Shown: positions 15,808-24,272 of the stretch, piece by piece | Numbering within the stretch: position 1 is the stretch's first letter | Layout: each line of letters starts with the position of its first letter | Source: Microcaldota archaeon | GTDB taxonomy: Archaea > Micrarchaeota > Micrarchaeia > Anstonellales > Bilamarchaeaceae | Length of the DNA: 35,884 nt | NCBI GenBank assembly: GCA_014727975.1 | Contig: WJMK01000030.1 | Span: 1 to 35,884 of the forward strand | Direction of reading: 5' to 3' | Position numbers and translations under genes: made by a program | Notes under the pieces: model-generated | What the model saw: the letters and a program-made list of their open reading frames with translations, nothing else | The model's database searches: none | What the model was told of the DNA's origin: nothing

Positions 15808-16176
15808 ATGGGTATATTTGACAAGATTATGGGCGGAAAAGAGAAGGAAGAAGTCCCTGACCTCGAGCATTATCTCGATTTGGAAGAGGAGGGGGATGCA
15901 GTAAACCCACCGGCGGACTTTTATGTAAAGAGGATCGATTTGAGGAATGAGGGTGATGCAAACCTCGCAATGAAGGAGCTTACTGCAAAGAACGTAATCA
16001 TCCTTAATGTGCACGCACTTTCAAAGCAGCCTAACAGGCTCAAGACAATTATTGGCAAGCTCAAGATGAACTGCGAGAAATCCAATGGGGACATTGCCCT
16101 CCTTACCCAGGACCTTGTCATATTGACCCCATCCAAAGTAAAAATCGTGAAGAGCAAAGCAAAGAAGAAGGCCTAG
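15808..16176 (+). CDS. sepF: Archaeal SepF, membrane anchor for FtsZ
   Basis: The 122-residue protein is a SepF/DUF552 homologue. It has a short N-terminal amphipathic segment (MGIFDKIMG), which in archaea binds the membrane, an acidic linker, and a C-terminal SepF core (DFYVKRIDLRNEGDANLAMK, then VIILNVHALSKQP). Archaeal SepF anchors FtsZ (mainly FtsZ2) at the division site. Two ftsZ genes occur in the same window, which fits an FtsZ-based division system. The lysine-rich tail KSKAKKKA is unusual but short. The gene is divergent from cdc6. Confidence 0.93.
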   Translation: MGIFDKIMGGKEKEEVPDLEHYLDLEEEGDAVNPPADFYVKRIDLRNEGDANLAMKELTAKNVIILNVHALSKQPNRLKTIIGKLKMNCEKSNGDIALLTQDLVILTPSKVKIVKSKAKKKA

Positions 16177-16227
16177 GCCTCTTCTACCCCCTTATTTTAT
16201 TTAATTTCCCTTGCTCTAAAATGAGTT

Positions 16228-17130
16228 ATGCTTAACGTTACGTTTTTGGGGACAAGCGGGGCGGTTCCCAGCGCATACCGTGCAATGCCGGCGATAGCAC
16301 TAAAGTATGATAAATTGTTTTTGTGGGACTGTGGAGAAGGCTGCCAGCGGGAAATGATGCGCCGTGGGATTGGGTACGGGGGAGTTGAGGCAGTATTCAT
16401 TACGCATTTGCACCTTGACCATGTGATGGGGGTATTCGGGTTAATTGAAACCGTCCGCATGAACACAGAAAGGGAGAGGATTACCATATTTGCTCCCAGG
16501 GGATTTACTCGGATGCTTGCAGGGATAAGCCCCACAATGGGCTGGGAGCCCTCCTTCCTGGATATCCGTGAGATGCATGAGGGCGAGTTGTACCGGGGAA
16601 AGGATTACTCTGTTTCCGCATTCCCTGTAAAGCACCAGAAAAAAGAGGCATTTGGGTTGGTTTTCCAGGAGGATGACAAGAACAAGTTTCATGAGGCAAA
16701 GGCAAAAAAGCTTGGTTTGAAGGGGCGGATGTTCAGGGAGATACAGGAGAAAGGAAAGCTGAAAGTTGGGGGGAAAACGGTTAAGCTGGAGGATGTTTCC
16801 TGGGTGCGGAAAGGTATGCGGGTGGTGTACTCCGGGGACTCGGCGTATGATGAGGGAGTTGCAAAAATTGCTAAGGGGGCAGATTTATTGATTCATGATT
16901 CTACTTTTGGGGAAGATTTAAAGGAAGAGGCTACGATGCGGGGGCATGCAACTGCAAAAGAAGCTGCAAAGATTGCAAAAAAGGCAAAAGTAAAGCAGCT
17001 AGTGCTTACGCATATTGGGGCGAGGTATAAGGGGCCTGAGCTGGAAGCTGAAGCGAAAAAGGTCTTTGAGAATTCTGTTTGCGCCAAGGATGGGATGAAG
17101 ATAGAACTGAAGCCTGAAAAATCTAAATGA
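16228..17130 (+). CDS. rnz: Ribonuclease Z (tRNA 3' endonuclease)
   Basis: The 300-residue metallo-beta-lactamase-fold protein has the signature THLHLDH (H60, H62, D64, H65). Further ligands are in FPVKHQ, YSGDSAYD (the bridging Asp) and LTHIGARY. The middle flexible-arm region (about 155-215) matches tRNase Z. It removes 3' trailers from pre-tRNA, needed here for the intron-containing tRNA as for others. It starts with MLNVTFLGTSGAVPS, the family N-terminus. Its 3' end overlaps the convergent membrane-protein gene by 8 nt. Confidence 0.95.
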   Translation: MLNVTFLGTSGAVPSAYRAMPAIALKYDKLFLWDCGEGCQREMMRRGIGYGGVEAVFITHLHLDHVMGVFGLIETVRMNTERERITIFAPRGFTRMLAGISPTMGWEPSFLDIREMHEGELYRGKDYSVSAFPVKHQKKEAFGLVFQEDDKNKFHEAKAKKLGLKGRMFREIQEKGKLKVGGKTVKLEDVSWVRKGMRVVYSGDSAYDEGVAKIAKGADLLIHDSTFGEDLKEEATMRGHATAKEAAKIAKKAKVKQLVLTHIGARYKGPELEAEAKKVFENSVCAKDGMKIELKPEKSK

Positions 17131-17509
17131 TTTCCAGCCCCAGCAGGATGCTGTAGATTGAAGACAGGAACAGTATTACAAGGAGGAAGATTATCTCCCT
17201 GGGGATTGGCCTGCTTTTTGAGAGCCTTTGCATATAAGAAGAAACCAGGATGAGAAGCAGTACTGAGATTCCTCCTCCAACAATGAGGACGCGGGAATCC
17301 CCTCCTAAAGATTTTACAATTAAGGAAGAAACGGAAATGCCTACGCCTACGAGGGAGAGGAGGAAGGAGAATTCAGCTTTTTCTGTTTTCCTGTTCTCTG
17401 CCATGTCTTCCAGCCGGTCGTTCATTTTCTTGAGCTCGCGCTTGATGTCGTCTAAGCGCTCTAACTGCTGAACTTCCTGGGACGGGGGCGAAGGCTTCTT
17501 TCTAGTCAT
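17123..17509 (-). CDS. Small membrane protein with coiled coil and three membrane helices
   Basis: The 128-residue protein starts with a charged, coiled-coil-like segment (QEVQQLERLDDIKRELKKMN, onward to about 45). Three hydrophobic segments follow: FLLSLVGVGISVSSLIV, VLIVGGGISVLLLILV and IFLLVILFLSSIYSILLGL. I recognise no family. It overlaps the 3' end of the amphi-Trp gene by 8 nt, so the two are probably translated from one mRNA. Confidence 0.75.
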   Translation of the reverse strand: MTRKKPSPPSQEVQQLERLDDIKRELKKMNDRLEDMAENRKTEKAEFSFLLSLVGVGISVSSLIVKSLGGDSRVLIVGGGISVLLLILVSSYMQRLSKSRPIPREIIFLLVILFLSSIYSILLGLEII

Positions 17510-17717
17510 AATCCTTCATCTTGAGTTCAATGTCTAGCCTTCTTCCGTATTCCTTCTCGCTATACTCGTAATGCAGTGAGAAGAGAGGGTTGTTCAACTT
17601 TACTTTTGAGAATTTGGGGGAAGCAGAATACTCCCCGGCTTCTACCTGGTCTGCGAGTTCGCGGAGGAACTTTATCATTTCCTCCTTGCCCATCTTTTTT
17701 GAGAATTCATATTCCAC
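17502..17717 (-). CDS. Amphi-Trp domain protein
   Basis: The 71-residue protein starts MEYEFSKKMGKEEMIKFLRE and continues LADQVEAGEYSASP, then a beta-strand part ending LDIELKMKDYD. This helix-plus-sheet pattern matches the small amphi-Trp domain, common in archaea and of unknown function. It lies 8 nt downstream of transaldolase and overlaps the next gene, so it is probably carried in the pentose-phosphate operon. Confidence 0.7.
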   Translation of the reverse strand: MEYEFSKKMGKEEMIKFLRELADQVEAGEYSASPKFSKVKLNNPLFSLHYEYSEKEYGRRLDIELKMKDYD

Positions 17718-17725
17718 AGCATCAC

Positions 17726-18370
17726 CTACTTCTTGGACTTTTCATAGTCCGCAAGGAACTGTGCGATTCCCTTGTCTGTGAGTGGGTGCTTCCACATCTT
17801 CTCGATTACTTTTGCGGGGATTGTTGCGATATCTGCTCCGAGCATTGCGGATTCGGTTACGTGGATGGGGTCGCGGACGGATGCAACGATGACCTGGGTC
17901 TCGAAATCATAATTGTCAAAGATGTCCATGATTTCCTCAACCAGCTCCATGCCGTCCTTGGAAATATCATCGAGCCTCCCCACGAATGGGGAAACATATG
18001 CAGCTCCGGCCTTGGCGGCGAGGAGAGCCTGGGAAGCGGAGAATACAAGCGTAACGTTGGTTGGGATGTTTTTTTGCTTGAGGGTGCGCACTGCCTTGAG
18101 CCCTTCCTTAGTCATGGGGACCTTGATTACGATATTGGGCGCCCAGGAAGCAAACTCCTCTGCTTCCTTTACCATGCCTTCCGCATCTTCGGAAATTGCT
18201 TCTGCGCTTATGGGGCCGGAAACAATCTTTGCGATTTCAAGGATTACTTCCTTCTGGTCCCTTCCTGACTTCATGATGAGCGAGGGATTGGTTGTAACTC
18301 CGTCACATATCCCAAGCTCAACTGCCTTCCTTATCTCTTCAACTTCAGCTGTATCCAGGAAAAACTTCAT
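17726..18370 (-). CDS. tal: Transaldolase (TalC/Fsa-type)
   Basis: The 214-residue protein is the short transaldolase form. The Schiff-base lysine is K83 in IVIKVPMT. Other family motifs are [13 protein letters not shown] at the start, [11 protein letters not shown], and [14 protein letters not shown]. It transfers a dihydroxyacetone unit between sugar phosphates. The ATG at 18370 is chosen because GGGTGA stands about 6 nt before it; an in-frame GTG at 18379 would overlap transketolase. It follows the split transketolase genes directly, so it is the last sugar-phosphate enzyme of this operon. Confidence 0.94.
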   Translation of the reverse strand: MKFFLDTAEVEEIRKAVELGICDGVTTNPSLIMKSGRDQKEVILEIAKIVSGPISAEAISEDAEGMVKEAEEFASWAPNIVIKVPMTKEGLKAVRTLKQKNIPTNVTLVFSASQALLAAKAGAAYVSPFVGRLDDISKDGMELVEEIMDIFDNYDFETQVIVASVRDPIHVTESAMLGADIATIPAKVIEKMWKHPLTDKGIAQFLADYEKSKK

Positions 18371-18375
18371 ATTTT

Positions 18376-19350
18376 TCACCCTTTGTTTTTCTTTACCTCT
18401 TCTTTAGCTACTTCTGCAATCCCTTTTGAATCCAATTCATACTTGCCCAGGAGCTCTTTTGCAGAGCCGGACTCGCAGAAGCGGTTGTAGATTCCGTGCC
18501 TGCGGAGAACCGCATCATTCCTGAAAGAAGAAAGCACTTCTGCAACTGCACTTCCCAGGCCACCTGAAACCTGGTGCTCCTCTGCAGTTAGTATGAGGCC
18601 TGTTTCCTTTGCAAGGGCCTTGATGCGCTCCTCATCTATGGGCTTTATGGAATACATGTCCACTACTGCTGCAGAGATGCCTTCCTTCTCAAGGCCCTCT
18701 GCTGCAAGCAGGGACTGGTGGAGCACCGGCCCGTGGGAAAGGATTGCAAGGTCCCTGCCTTCCTTGTAAAGGTTTGAGCCCCCGAGCTCCATTGGGGTTT
18801 CAGGAGTGGTTATGATTGGGACTTTTTCCCTGCTTGTGCGCATGTACCCTGGCATATTCTGCTCATAGAGGAGCCATGTTGCTTTCTTGGACTGCTCAAA
18901 ATCGCAGGGAACAACCACGTTCATGTTCGGGAGGGCGCGCATCAGCGCAAGGTCCTCAAGAATCTGGTGGGAGGCGCCATCCGGGCCAACCGTAATCCCT
19001 GTGTGGGATGCATGGATAACTACTGGAACGTTGTTATAGCAGATTGAAACTCGGATTTGCTCCCAGTTCCTCCCTGGGGAAAATTCCCCGAATGCGGAAA
19101 TAAACGGGCGCTTGCCGCAGGAGGCAATCCCTGCTGCAACCCCTGCCATATTCTGCTCTGCAATCCCCACCTGCACAAAGCGGGAGGGGAATTTTTCCGA
19201 GAACCAGTGGGTGCGGGAGGATTCTGAAACATCTGCGGTAAGGGCCCATGCATCCGGGTCCTTTTCCCCGATTTCCACAAGCGCCTTGCCGAAACCGTCA
19301 CGGGTTCCCTTTTTCTCTTCCGGGTTCCTGTTATATTCTATTGGGGCCAT
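18376..19350 (-). CDS. tktB: Transketolase, C-terminal subunit
   Basis: From the ATG at 19350 the protein is 324 residues. It holds the pyrimidine-binding and C-terminal domains of transketolase: the catalytic Glu is in [16 protein letters not shown], then [26 protein letters not shown] and the C-terminal [15 protein letters not shown]. It works with the N-terminal subunit encoded just upstream (stop 5 nt before this start). Split transketolase is common in archaea. A longer upstream frame to 19443 overlaps the other subunit and is spurious. Confidence 0.93.
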   Translation of the reverse strand: MAPIEYNRNPEEKKGTRDGFGKALVEIGEKDPDAWALTADVSESSRTHWFSEKFPSRFVQVGIAEQNMAGVAAGIASCGKRPFISAFGEFSPGRNWEQIRVSICYNNVPVVIHASHTGITVGPDGASHQILEDLALMRALPNMNVVVPCDFEQSKKATWLLYEQNMPGYMRTSREKVPIITTPETPMELGGSNLYKEGRDLAILSHGPVLHQSLLAAEGLEKEGISAAVVDMYSIKPIDEERIKALAKETGLILTAEEHQVSGGLGSAVAEVLSSFRNDAVLRRHGIYNRFCESGSAKELLGKYELDSKGIAEVAKEEVKKNKG

Positions 19351-19355
19351 CTGAA

Positions 19356-20216
19356 TCACTCCTCCTCCACCTCGCGCCTGTCCAGCTCGAGTATCTTGTA
19401 GGCTTCTGCAGCCTGCTCCTTTGTTGGGGGCTTGCCATGCCACTCTGTAAGGAATTCCATGAATGGGATTCCCTTGCCAGGGATCGTGTGGGCTATTATC
19501 ATTGTGGGGCGCTCGTAGATTGCCTTGGATTCCTCGCAGGCATCTATGATTTTCTTTATGTTGTGGCCATCCACTTCAATTACATGCCACCCGAACGCGC
19601 GATATTTTGCAACTATCGGCTCAAGCGGGTTCACCTCCTCGGTGAAACCATCAATCTGGATGTTGTTGCGGTCCATTATTGCAGTAAGGTTGCCCAGCCT
19701 GAACTTATATGCGAGCATTGCTGCCTCCCAGACCTGGCCCTCCTGCTGCTCCCCATCAGAAACTATTGTGTAGACTCTCCAGCGCTTCCGTTCCCTTTTT
19801 GCGGCAATTGCCATCCCCACTGCAATGGAGAATCCCTGGCCAAGTGGGCCGGATGAATTCTCGATTCCGGGGAGGGAACCGCGGTGTGGGTGGCCCTGGA
19901 GGCGGGAGCCGAGTTTCCTTAGGGTCATGAGTTCTTCCTTCGGGAAATATCCTGCCTCTGCAAGCGCAGCATACATTACCGGGCAGACGTGCCCGTTTGA
20001 AAGCACAAGGCGGTCGCGCTCCCCCCATTCCGGGTCCTTGGGGTCATGATAGAGCACATTGAAGTAAAGTGCGGTGAATATATCTGCAAGCCCTATCGAG
20101 CCTGCGGAGTGCCCGGATTTTGCCTCTTCAAGCATCTCTATTACATCCTTCCTTATCGAATTGGCGATAAGCTTCAGTTTTTTCAGGTCATTTGTTTTTG
20201 GGAATCTCCTTGGCAT
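19356..20216 (-). CDS. tktA: Transketolase, N-terminal subunit
   Basis: The 286-residue protein is the thiamine diphosphate-binding half of transketolase. Motifs are SGHSAGSIGLADIF, LSNGHVCPVMYAAL, LQGHPHRG, SSGPLGQGFSIAVGMA, and the ThDP/metal motif SDGEQQEGQVWEA ending near DRNN. It transfers two-carbon ketol units. It begins 2 nt after the epimerase ends and is followed by the C-terminal subunit. Confidence 0.94.
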   Translation of the reverse strand: MPRRFPKTNDLKKLKLIANSIRKDVIEMLEEAKSGHSAGSIGLADIFTALYFNVLYHDPKDPEWGERDRLVLSNGHVCPVMYAALAEAGYFPKEELMTLRKLGSRLQGHPHRGSLPGIENSSGPLGQGFSIAVGMAIAAKRERKRWRVYTIVSDGEQQEGQVWEAAMLAYKFRLGNLTAIMDRNNIQIDGFTEEVNPLEPIVAKYRAFGWHVIEVDGHNIKKIIDACEESKAIYERPTMIIAHTIPGKGIPFMEFLTEWHGKPPTKEQAAEAYKILELDRREVEEE

Positions 20217-20218
20217 TT

Positions 20219-20881
20219 TTAGGCCTCCTCTGCAAGTTTTTTCAGTTTCTTTATTGCCTCGCCCGGCTTGTCTGCACGGAAAATGGTGCTTGCGCTTGCA
20301 AGTATATCTGCGCCTGCATGCGCTGCGCGCGGGGCAGTTTCAAAAGTAATCCCTCCATCCACCTCTATCTCGTGGGTGGGGCACTCCTCCCTGAGCCTCT
20401 GGATTTTTGGCTCAACCTCCTGGATATATTTCTGGCCGTCAAAGCCCGGGACCACAGACATCACAAGAAAGCGGACTATCCGCTCCTTGTATTGGAGGAC
20501 CTCTTCAAGAGGGGTGCTTGGGTTCAGGGAAAGCGCCAGCCTCCCGCCTGCGGTTTTTACTGCCTTTTCAATTTCATCAAAATGGGAAGGCGACTTTACT
20601 GTTTCAATATGTATCATATGGACATGGGGGCCCGGAAGCTTGAGGATCCACTCTTCAGGTGATTCAACCATCCAGTGGAGGGAATACTCCAGCCCCGGGG
20701 GAAGGGGCTTGAGCTCCTCCGGCCCGATTGTTTTGTTCGGGACAAAAATATCGTCCATTATGTCGATGTGCACACCTTTTACATGGGGCTTGACTACGTC
20801 TACTTGCTCCAGGAATTGGCTCCTGCTCTTTACAAGAATCGCGGGAAGAATCTCTACTCCCTTCTTTTGGCTAAGCGACAT
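20219..20881 (-). CDS. rpe: Ribulose-phosphate 3-epimerase-like enzyme
   Basis: From the ATG at 20881 the protein is 220 residues, the normal length. It is a TIM barrel with the epimerase signature pieces: ILPAILVKSR, VHIDIMDDIFVPN (metal Asp), SLHWMVESPEEW, LVMSVVPGFDGQKYI (glycine-rich phosphate loop) and IEVDGGITFETA. Some usual His positions are shifted or changed (for example LHWM for LHLM), so a related sugar-phosphate epimerase role is possible. It is the first gene of the pentose-phosphate operon; promoter elements lie in the 130-bp region shared with the divergent GINS gene. Confidence 0.85.
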   Translation of the reverse strand: MSLSQKKGVEILPAILVKSRSQFLEQVDVVKPHVKGVHIDIMDDIFVPNKTIGPEELKPLPPGLEYSLHWMVESPEEWILKLPGPHVHMIHIETVKSPSHFDEIEKAVKTAGGRLALSLNPSTPLEEVLQYKERIVRFLVMSVVPGFDGQKYIQEVEPKIQRLREECPTHEIEVDGGITFETAPRAAHAGADILASASTIFRADKPGEAIKKLKKLAEEA

Positions 20882-21011
20882 AGTGCCAAACACACCCACC
20901 CAGTATTAATGCATACTTAATACAGGGCATTAATTTAAAGGTTCCTTCTTTTGCCTTGAATCATGCTGTTTTTTAAGCACTTATGGACAAAAGGGATTCT
21001 GGGAGAGCCCA

Positions 21012-21533
21012 ATGCTTAATTATGCAAAACTCAGGGAGATGCAGCGTTCTGAAATATCAACCAGCGAGCTTTGCATAGTGGAAGAGGACTTCTATTCCCT
21101 GCTTAAAAGCTTCCTGGACGAGAAAAAAGAAGAGGCGATGGGCTCCCAGAACCTGCTTGTAATCAAGGAATACGAAAACCTGCGCAAGATTGCAAGGGCA
21201 ATCGTGAACAAGAGGAACGAGAAGCTTGTGCTGCTTGCGCTCCGGGGGAAGCGGGAAACTACCGGGATGACAAAGGAGGAGGCGGATTTCCTTGGGCACC
21301 TCTCCAGGGCAATGGAGGCAAATGAAGCCCAATTGTCCTTTATTTTCGAGGAGGGAAACGGGAGTGGTAAAAAGGATAATATTAAAAGACTTAGGCTACT
21401 CAAAGATATTAGCCCGTACAAAGGCTTAGACGATAGAGTATATGGGCCTTTCAAGGCGGGCGAAGAAGCGGATTTGCCAGCTGATGAAGCACAGTGGCTT
21501 CTCAAGGAAAAGATGGCAGAGCTGCTTGCATAA
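21012..21533 (+). CDS. gins51: GINS complex subunit (Gins51-like)
   Basis: The 173-residue protein has the GINS A-domain helices (YAKLREMQRSEISTSELC, EDFYSLLKSFLDE, YENLRKIARAIVNKRNEKL). A short B-domain follows (RLRLLKDISPYKGLDDRVYG, PFKAGEEADLPADEAQWLL). This A-then-B order is that of Gins51/Sld5. GINS activates the MCM helicase in the CMG complex. The gene is the first of the GINS-eL42-eS27-aIF2alpha-Nop10-PAC2 cluster, a conserved archaeal layout that supports the call. GGGAG lies just upstream. Confidence 0.85.
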   Translation: MLNYAKLREMQRSEISTSELCIVEEDFYSLLKSFLDEKKEEAMGSQNLLVIKEYENLRKIARAIVNKRNEKLVLLALRGKRETTGMTKEEADFLGHLSRAMEANEAQLSFIFEEGNGSGKKDNIKRLRLLKDISPYKGLDDRVYGPFKAGEEADLPADEAQWLLKEKMAELLA

Positions 21534-21552
21534 AAAAAGAAGGTGTTTTCTT

Positions 21553-21834
21553 ATGAAATTTCCAAAGGAGATTAACGCATACTGCCCGCACTGCCGGAAA
21601 CATGTAAAGATGAAGGTAAAGATCGCGAGCAAGGGAAAGGCCAGGACTACTGCCATCGGCAACCGCAAGCACGAGCGCTCCCTCCTGGGGCACGGTGGAA
21701 AAAGGGCCGGTGAAAAGAGCGTGAAAAAGCAGGGAAAGAGGCAGAAGCTCATGCTTACCTGCCCGGAGTGCAGCAAAAAGACACCCCGCGTTCTTAGGGG
21801 CCGGACCAAGAAGAAGGTGGAAATACAGAGGTAA
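21553..21834 (+). CDS. rpl44e: Ribosomal protein eL42 (L44e)
   Basis: The ATG at 21553 follows an AAGGTG ribosome-binding site. The 93-residue protein has a zinc site C11, C14 (YCPHCRKH) and C70, C73 (TCPECSKK), and a basic middle including [16 protein letters not shown]. eL42 lies near the E-site of the large subunit. It is in its conserved place between GINS and eS27. A longer in-frame extension upstream overlaps GINS and is not needed. Confidence 0.96.
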   Translation: MKFPKEINAYCPHCRKHVKMKVKIASKGKARTTAIGNRKHERSLLGHGGKRAGEKSVKKQGKRQKLMLTCPECSKKTPRVLRGRTKKKVEIQR

Positions 21835-21839
21835 TTTTT

Positions 21840-22010
21840 ATGGCAAGCAAATTCCTAGTTGTAAAATGCGAGTGCGGAAATGAGCAGAATGTATTCAGCC
21901 ATGCATCCAGCCCTGTAGACTGCAAGGTCTGCGGGAAGAGGCTTGCCTCCCCATCAGGAGGTAAAGTCATCATAACCAATGGAACGGTTGTGAAGGAGCT
22001 GGAGGAGTGA
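21840..22010 (+). CDS. rps27e: Ribosomal protein eS27
   Basis: This short gene of 56 codons starts at the ATG at 21840, 5 nt after the eL42 stop. The protein begins [20 protein letters not shown] and has the zinc set C10, C12, C28 and C31 ([15 protein letters not shown]). This is the archaeal eS27 small-subunit protein. The aIF2alpha gene starts 1 nt after its stop. The order eL42-eS27-aIF2alpha-Nop10 is a well-known archaeal ribosomal operon. Confidence 0.94.
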   Translation: MASKFLVVKCECGNEQNVFSHASSPVDCKVCGKRLASPSGGKVIITNGTVVKELEE

Positions 22011-22011
22011 A

Positions 22012-22758
22012 ATGGCCCAAAAATATCCTGAAAAGGATGAATTGGTTCTTGCAACAGTAACAAAGATTATGCCCTATGGGGCATTCCTGACCCTGAAGGA
22101 ATATGAGGGCGTAGAGGCTTTCATGCATATCTCTGAAGTTGCGCCCCGCTGGATAAAGAATATCCATGAATTCCTTTCTGTGAACCAGACGCATGTGGTG
22201 AGGGTGCACCGGATTGATCTGGAAAAAGGGCAGGTGGATGTTTCGCTGAAGAGGGTGAATGAAGAAGAGAAAAAGCGCAAGCTTGAGAAGGTAAAGAGGC
22301 ATACGCGTGCAAAGAAGCTGCTGGGGGTTGCAATAAAGAATGCAAAATCCAGGAAGCCTCCGGAAAAGCTGGAGGCGGAGATTCTTGCGCAATACGAAAC
22401 GCTCTATGATTTCCTGGAGGATGTGAGGGACGAAGGGGAAAAGGCATTTGAAGGTATAGATGTGAAGGGGGGGCTCCATGACGAGATTGTGGAGATAGTA
22501 AAAAAATCCGTAAAAAAACCTGTTATTGAAGTAAGCAGATTATTGTTTGTGAAATGCTACGAGCCTGATGGAGTAGAAGTGATAAAAAGCTCCCTTGGGA
22601 AGGTCAATGCGCATTACCTTGGCCCTGGGAAATACAGGGTAAAGCTTACTGCTGAGGATTACAAAACTGCAAACAAGAAGATGGATAAGCTGGTTAAATC
22701 CGTGGAAAAGGGGCTTGCCGGAAAGGACTGCGAATTTTCTTCTGAGGAAGAGAAATGA
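22012..22758 (+). CDS. eif2a: Translation initiation factor aIF2, alpha subunit
   Basis: The 248-residue protein has an N-terminal S1 domain (ELVLATVTKIMPYGAFLTL, then EAFMHISEVAPRWIKNI), a helical middle domain (about 88-170), and a C-terminal alpha/beta domain (KKPVIEVSRLLFVKCYEPDG onward). It is part of the aIF2 trimer that delivers initiator tRNA. Length and domain order match the family. It overlaps nop10 by 4 nt (ATGA). Confidence 0.96.
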   Translation: MAQKYPEKDELVLATVTKIMPYGAFLTLKEYEGVEAFMHISEVAPRWIKNIHEFLSVNQTHVVRVHRIDLEKGQVDVSLKRVNEEEKKRKLEKVKRHTRAKKLLGVAIKNAKSRKPPEKLEAEILAQYETLYDFLEDVRDEGEKAFEGIDVKGGLHDEIVEIVKKSVKKPVIEVSRLLFVKCYEPDGVEVIKSSLGKVNAHYLGPGKYRVKLTAEDYKTANKKMDKLVKSVEKGLAGKDCEFSSEEEK

Positions 22759-22910
22759 AAAGGATGATGAAATGCGTTTCCTGTGGGGAGTATAGCCTCA
22801 AGGAAGAGCATTGCGAGGAGAAAACAATTCCTGCGCACCCACCCAAATATAACCCTAACGATAGATATGCAGATTACCGCAGGAAAGAAAAGGGGATTTC
22901 TGATGGATAG
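22755..22910 (+). CDS. nop10: H/ACA RNP protein Nop10
   Basis: This 51-residue gene starts in an ATGA overlap with aIF2alpha. It has CVSCGEYSL, then the conserved IPAHPPKYNPNDRYADYRR, the Nop10 signature that contacts Cbf5 in pseudouridylation RNPs. The first zinc pair is C7/C10, but the second, usually CxxC, is EEHCEEKT with only one Cys (C20), so the zinc site looks incomplete. Its 3' end overlaps the start of the PAC2 gene by 8 nt. Confidence 0.92.
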   Translation: MKRMMKCVSCGEYSLKEEHCEEKTIPAHPPKYNPNDRYADYRRKEKGISDG

Positions 22911-23652
22911 GACAATCATAAATGAGAAGAAAAAAGTTTCGCTAGAGAACCCTGTAATGGTTACGGGGCTGCCCGGGATTGGGCTGGTTGGGCAGGTTGC
23001 CGCCAAATACATCATCAAGAAGCTTAAAGGGGAAAAAATTGCTGATGTTTATTCTCCGCACTTTCCGCACCAGGTACTTATGAGCAAAAAGGGGGGGATG
23101 CGTCTTTTGAAGAACACTGTTTACCTTGTAAAGGCGAAAAAACGGGACCTGCTTGTGGTGATTGGGGACGTGCAGGCAGTTTCCAGTGTTGGCCAGTATG
23201 AAGTTGCTGACAAAATCCTGGACTACATGGAGGAAAAGGGGGTGAAGCTCATTATTACAATTGGGGGATACAGCACTGGAAAAGTTGAAAAGAGCCGGAG
23301 GGTATTCGGCTCCGCGAACAACAAGAAGCTCAAAAAAGATTATGAGAAAAAAGGAATTGTGTTCGGGGAAACGCGTGGCTCGATTGTGGGGGTTGCAGGG
23401 TTACTTCCCGGGCTTGCGAAGCTTCGGAAGCTGGATGGGATTTGCATAATGGGCGAAACCCATGGGAGCTACGTGGACCACACTTCTGCAAAGAACGTGG
23501 TTGAAAAACTTTCTGAGCTGCTGGAATTCGAGATAGAGATTTCCGAGCTTGAGAAAGAAGCCCATACTCGCGAGAAGGTCATCAAGAAAATCGAGAAGGA
23601 AGTAGAGCACCAGATGGCCGGGGCCAAAAAAGACATCACTTATATTCGATAA
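22903..23652 (+). CDS. PAC2 family protein (proteasome assembly chaperone-like)
   Basis: The ATG at 22903 gives a 249-residue protein beginning MDRTIINEKKKVSLENPVMV. The PAC2 core shows TGLPGIGLVGQVAAKYIIKK, later LLVVIGDVQAVSSVGQYEVA and TIGGYSTGKVEKSRRVFGSA. A C-terminal coiled coil (ELEKEAHTREKVIKKIEKEV) follows. Archaeal PAC2 proteins are relatives of PbaA/PbaB and may chaperone proteasome assembly. The C-terminus TYIR does not form the HbYX motif that docks onto the proteasome, so an exact PbaB role is uncertain. It overlaps nop10, ending the cluster. Confidence 0.88.
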   Translation: MDRTIINEKKKVSLENPVMVTGLPGIGLVGQVAAKYIIKKLKGEKIADVYSPHFPHQVLMSKKGGMRLLKNTVYLVKAKKRDLLVVIGDVQAVSSVGQYEVADKILDYMEEKGVKLIITIGGYSTGKVEKSRRVFGSANNKKLKKDYEKKGIVFGETRGSIVGVAGLLPGLAKLRKLDGICIMGETHGSYVDHTSAKNVVEKLSELLEFEIEISELEKEAHTREKVIKKIEKEVEHQMAGAKKDITYIR

Positions 23653-23661
23653 GGTGTTAAA

Positions 23662-23898
23662 ATGAAAGGACAGGTATCCGCTGAGATGCTAATACTCCTT
23701 GCGGTGGTTATTGCGATTGTTGCAATTGCCGCAGTGTATCTTATGGATTTGGGAAAAAGTGCAGGAGAGCAGGTCCAGGAGCAGGGCAGCGATGTGCTTT
23801 CGGATGTAGATGAGCTTTCCAAGGGGGATGCTGGGGATCCCTGTGTGGACGGGGAGGACTGCAAATCCGGAAGCTGCCCTGACAATAGATGCTCATGA
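23662..23898 (+). CDS. Class III signal-peptide protein (pilin-like), short
   Basis: This 78-residue protein starts MKGQVSAEMLILLAVVIAIV. The QxSxExxxL-type motif (QVSAEMLIL) is the class III (archaellin/pilin) signal recognised by the EppA-like prepilin peptidase. After the hydrophobic helix comes a small acidic Cys-rich tail (CVDGEDCKSGSCPDNRC), unusual for a pilin and probably disulfide-bonded. A second class III gene overlaps its stop, so both are one operon. Confidence 0.78.
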   Translation: MKGQVSAEMLILLAVVIAIVAIAAVYLMDLGKSAGEQVQEQGSDVLSDVDELSKGDAGDPCVDGEDCKSGSCPDNRCS

Positions 23899-24272
23899 AA
23901 GGGCAGGTAACTGTTGAGTATCTACTTCTCTTTTCTGTAGGCTTAGTGCTGATTGCTTTTGCGGTTGGGGCCCTTGTTGTTATTCGGGATGCTGAAGCGT
24001 CCCTTACTTCGCTTGAGAAGGCGGAAATTGCTGTTTCTAGCTTGAAATATGCCGGAGATGAGGCTTGCGCTTTAGGAGACGGGAATTCCCGGGTTGTTGA
24101 GCTTGGATGGGAAGTTGAGCTGGGGTGCTCCGGGGATGTTTTGAAAGCTACTGTGGGGGAGCAGGGGGCTGTTGCTTCGCTTGAGCATTGCGATGTTTCC
24201 TGCTATGGGAGCGGGCATACTTTTACTGTGAGCAATGAGTACGGAAAAGTCAGGGTGGAGGAAGGAGGCTAA
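23895..24272 (+). CDS. Class III signal-peptide protein (pilin-like)
   Basis: The ATG at 23895 overlaps the previous TGA (ATGA) and decides the start. The 125-residue protein begins MKGQVTVEYLLLFSVGLVLI: the class III signal QVTVEYLLL followed by the polymerisation helix. The exterior domain of about 95 residues has four cysteines, probably paired, and beta-rich character. These two genes may encode pilins or minor pseudopilins; no pilus ATPase is in the window. Its 3' end overlaps thyX convergently by 4 nt. Confidence 0.8.
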   Translation: MKGQVTVEYLLLFSVGLVLIAFAVGALVVIRDAEASLTSLEKAEIAVSSLKYAGDEACALGDGNSRVVELGWEVELGCSGDVLKATVGEQGAVASLEHCDVSCYGSGHTFTVSNEYGKVRVEEGG

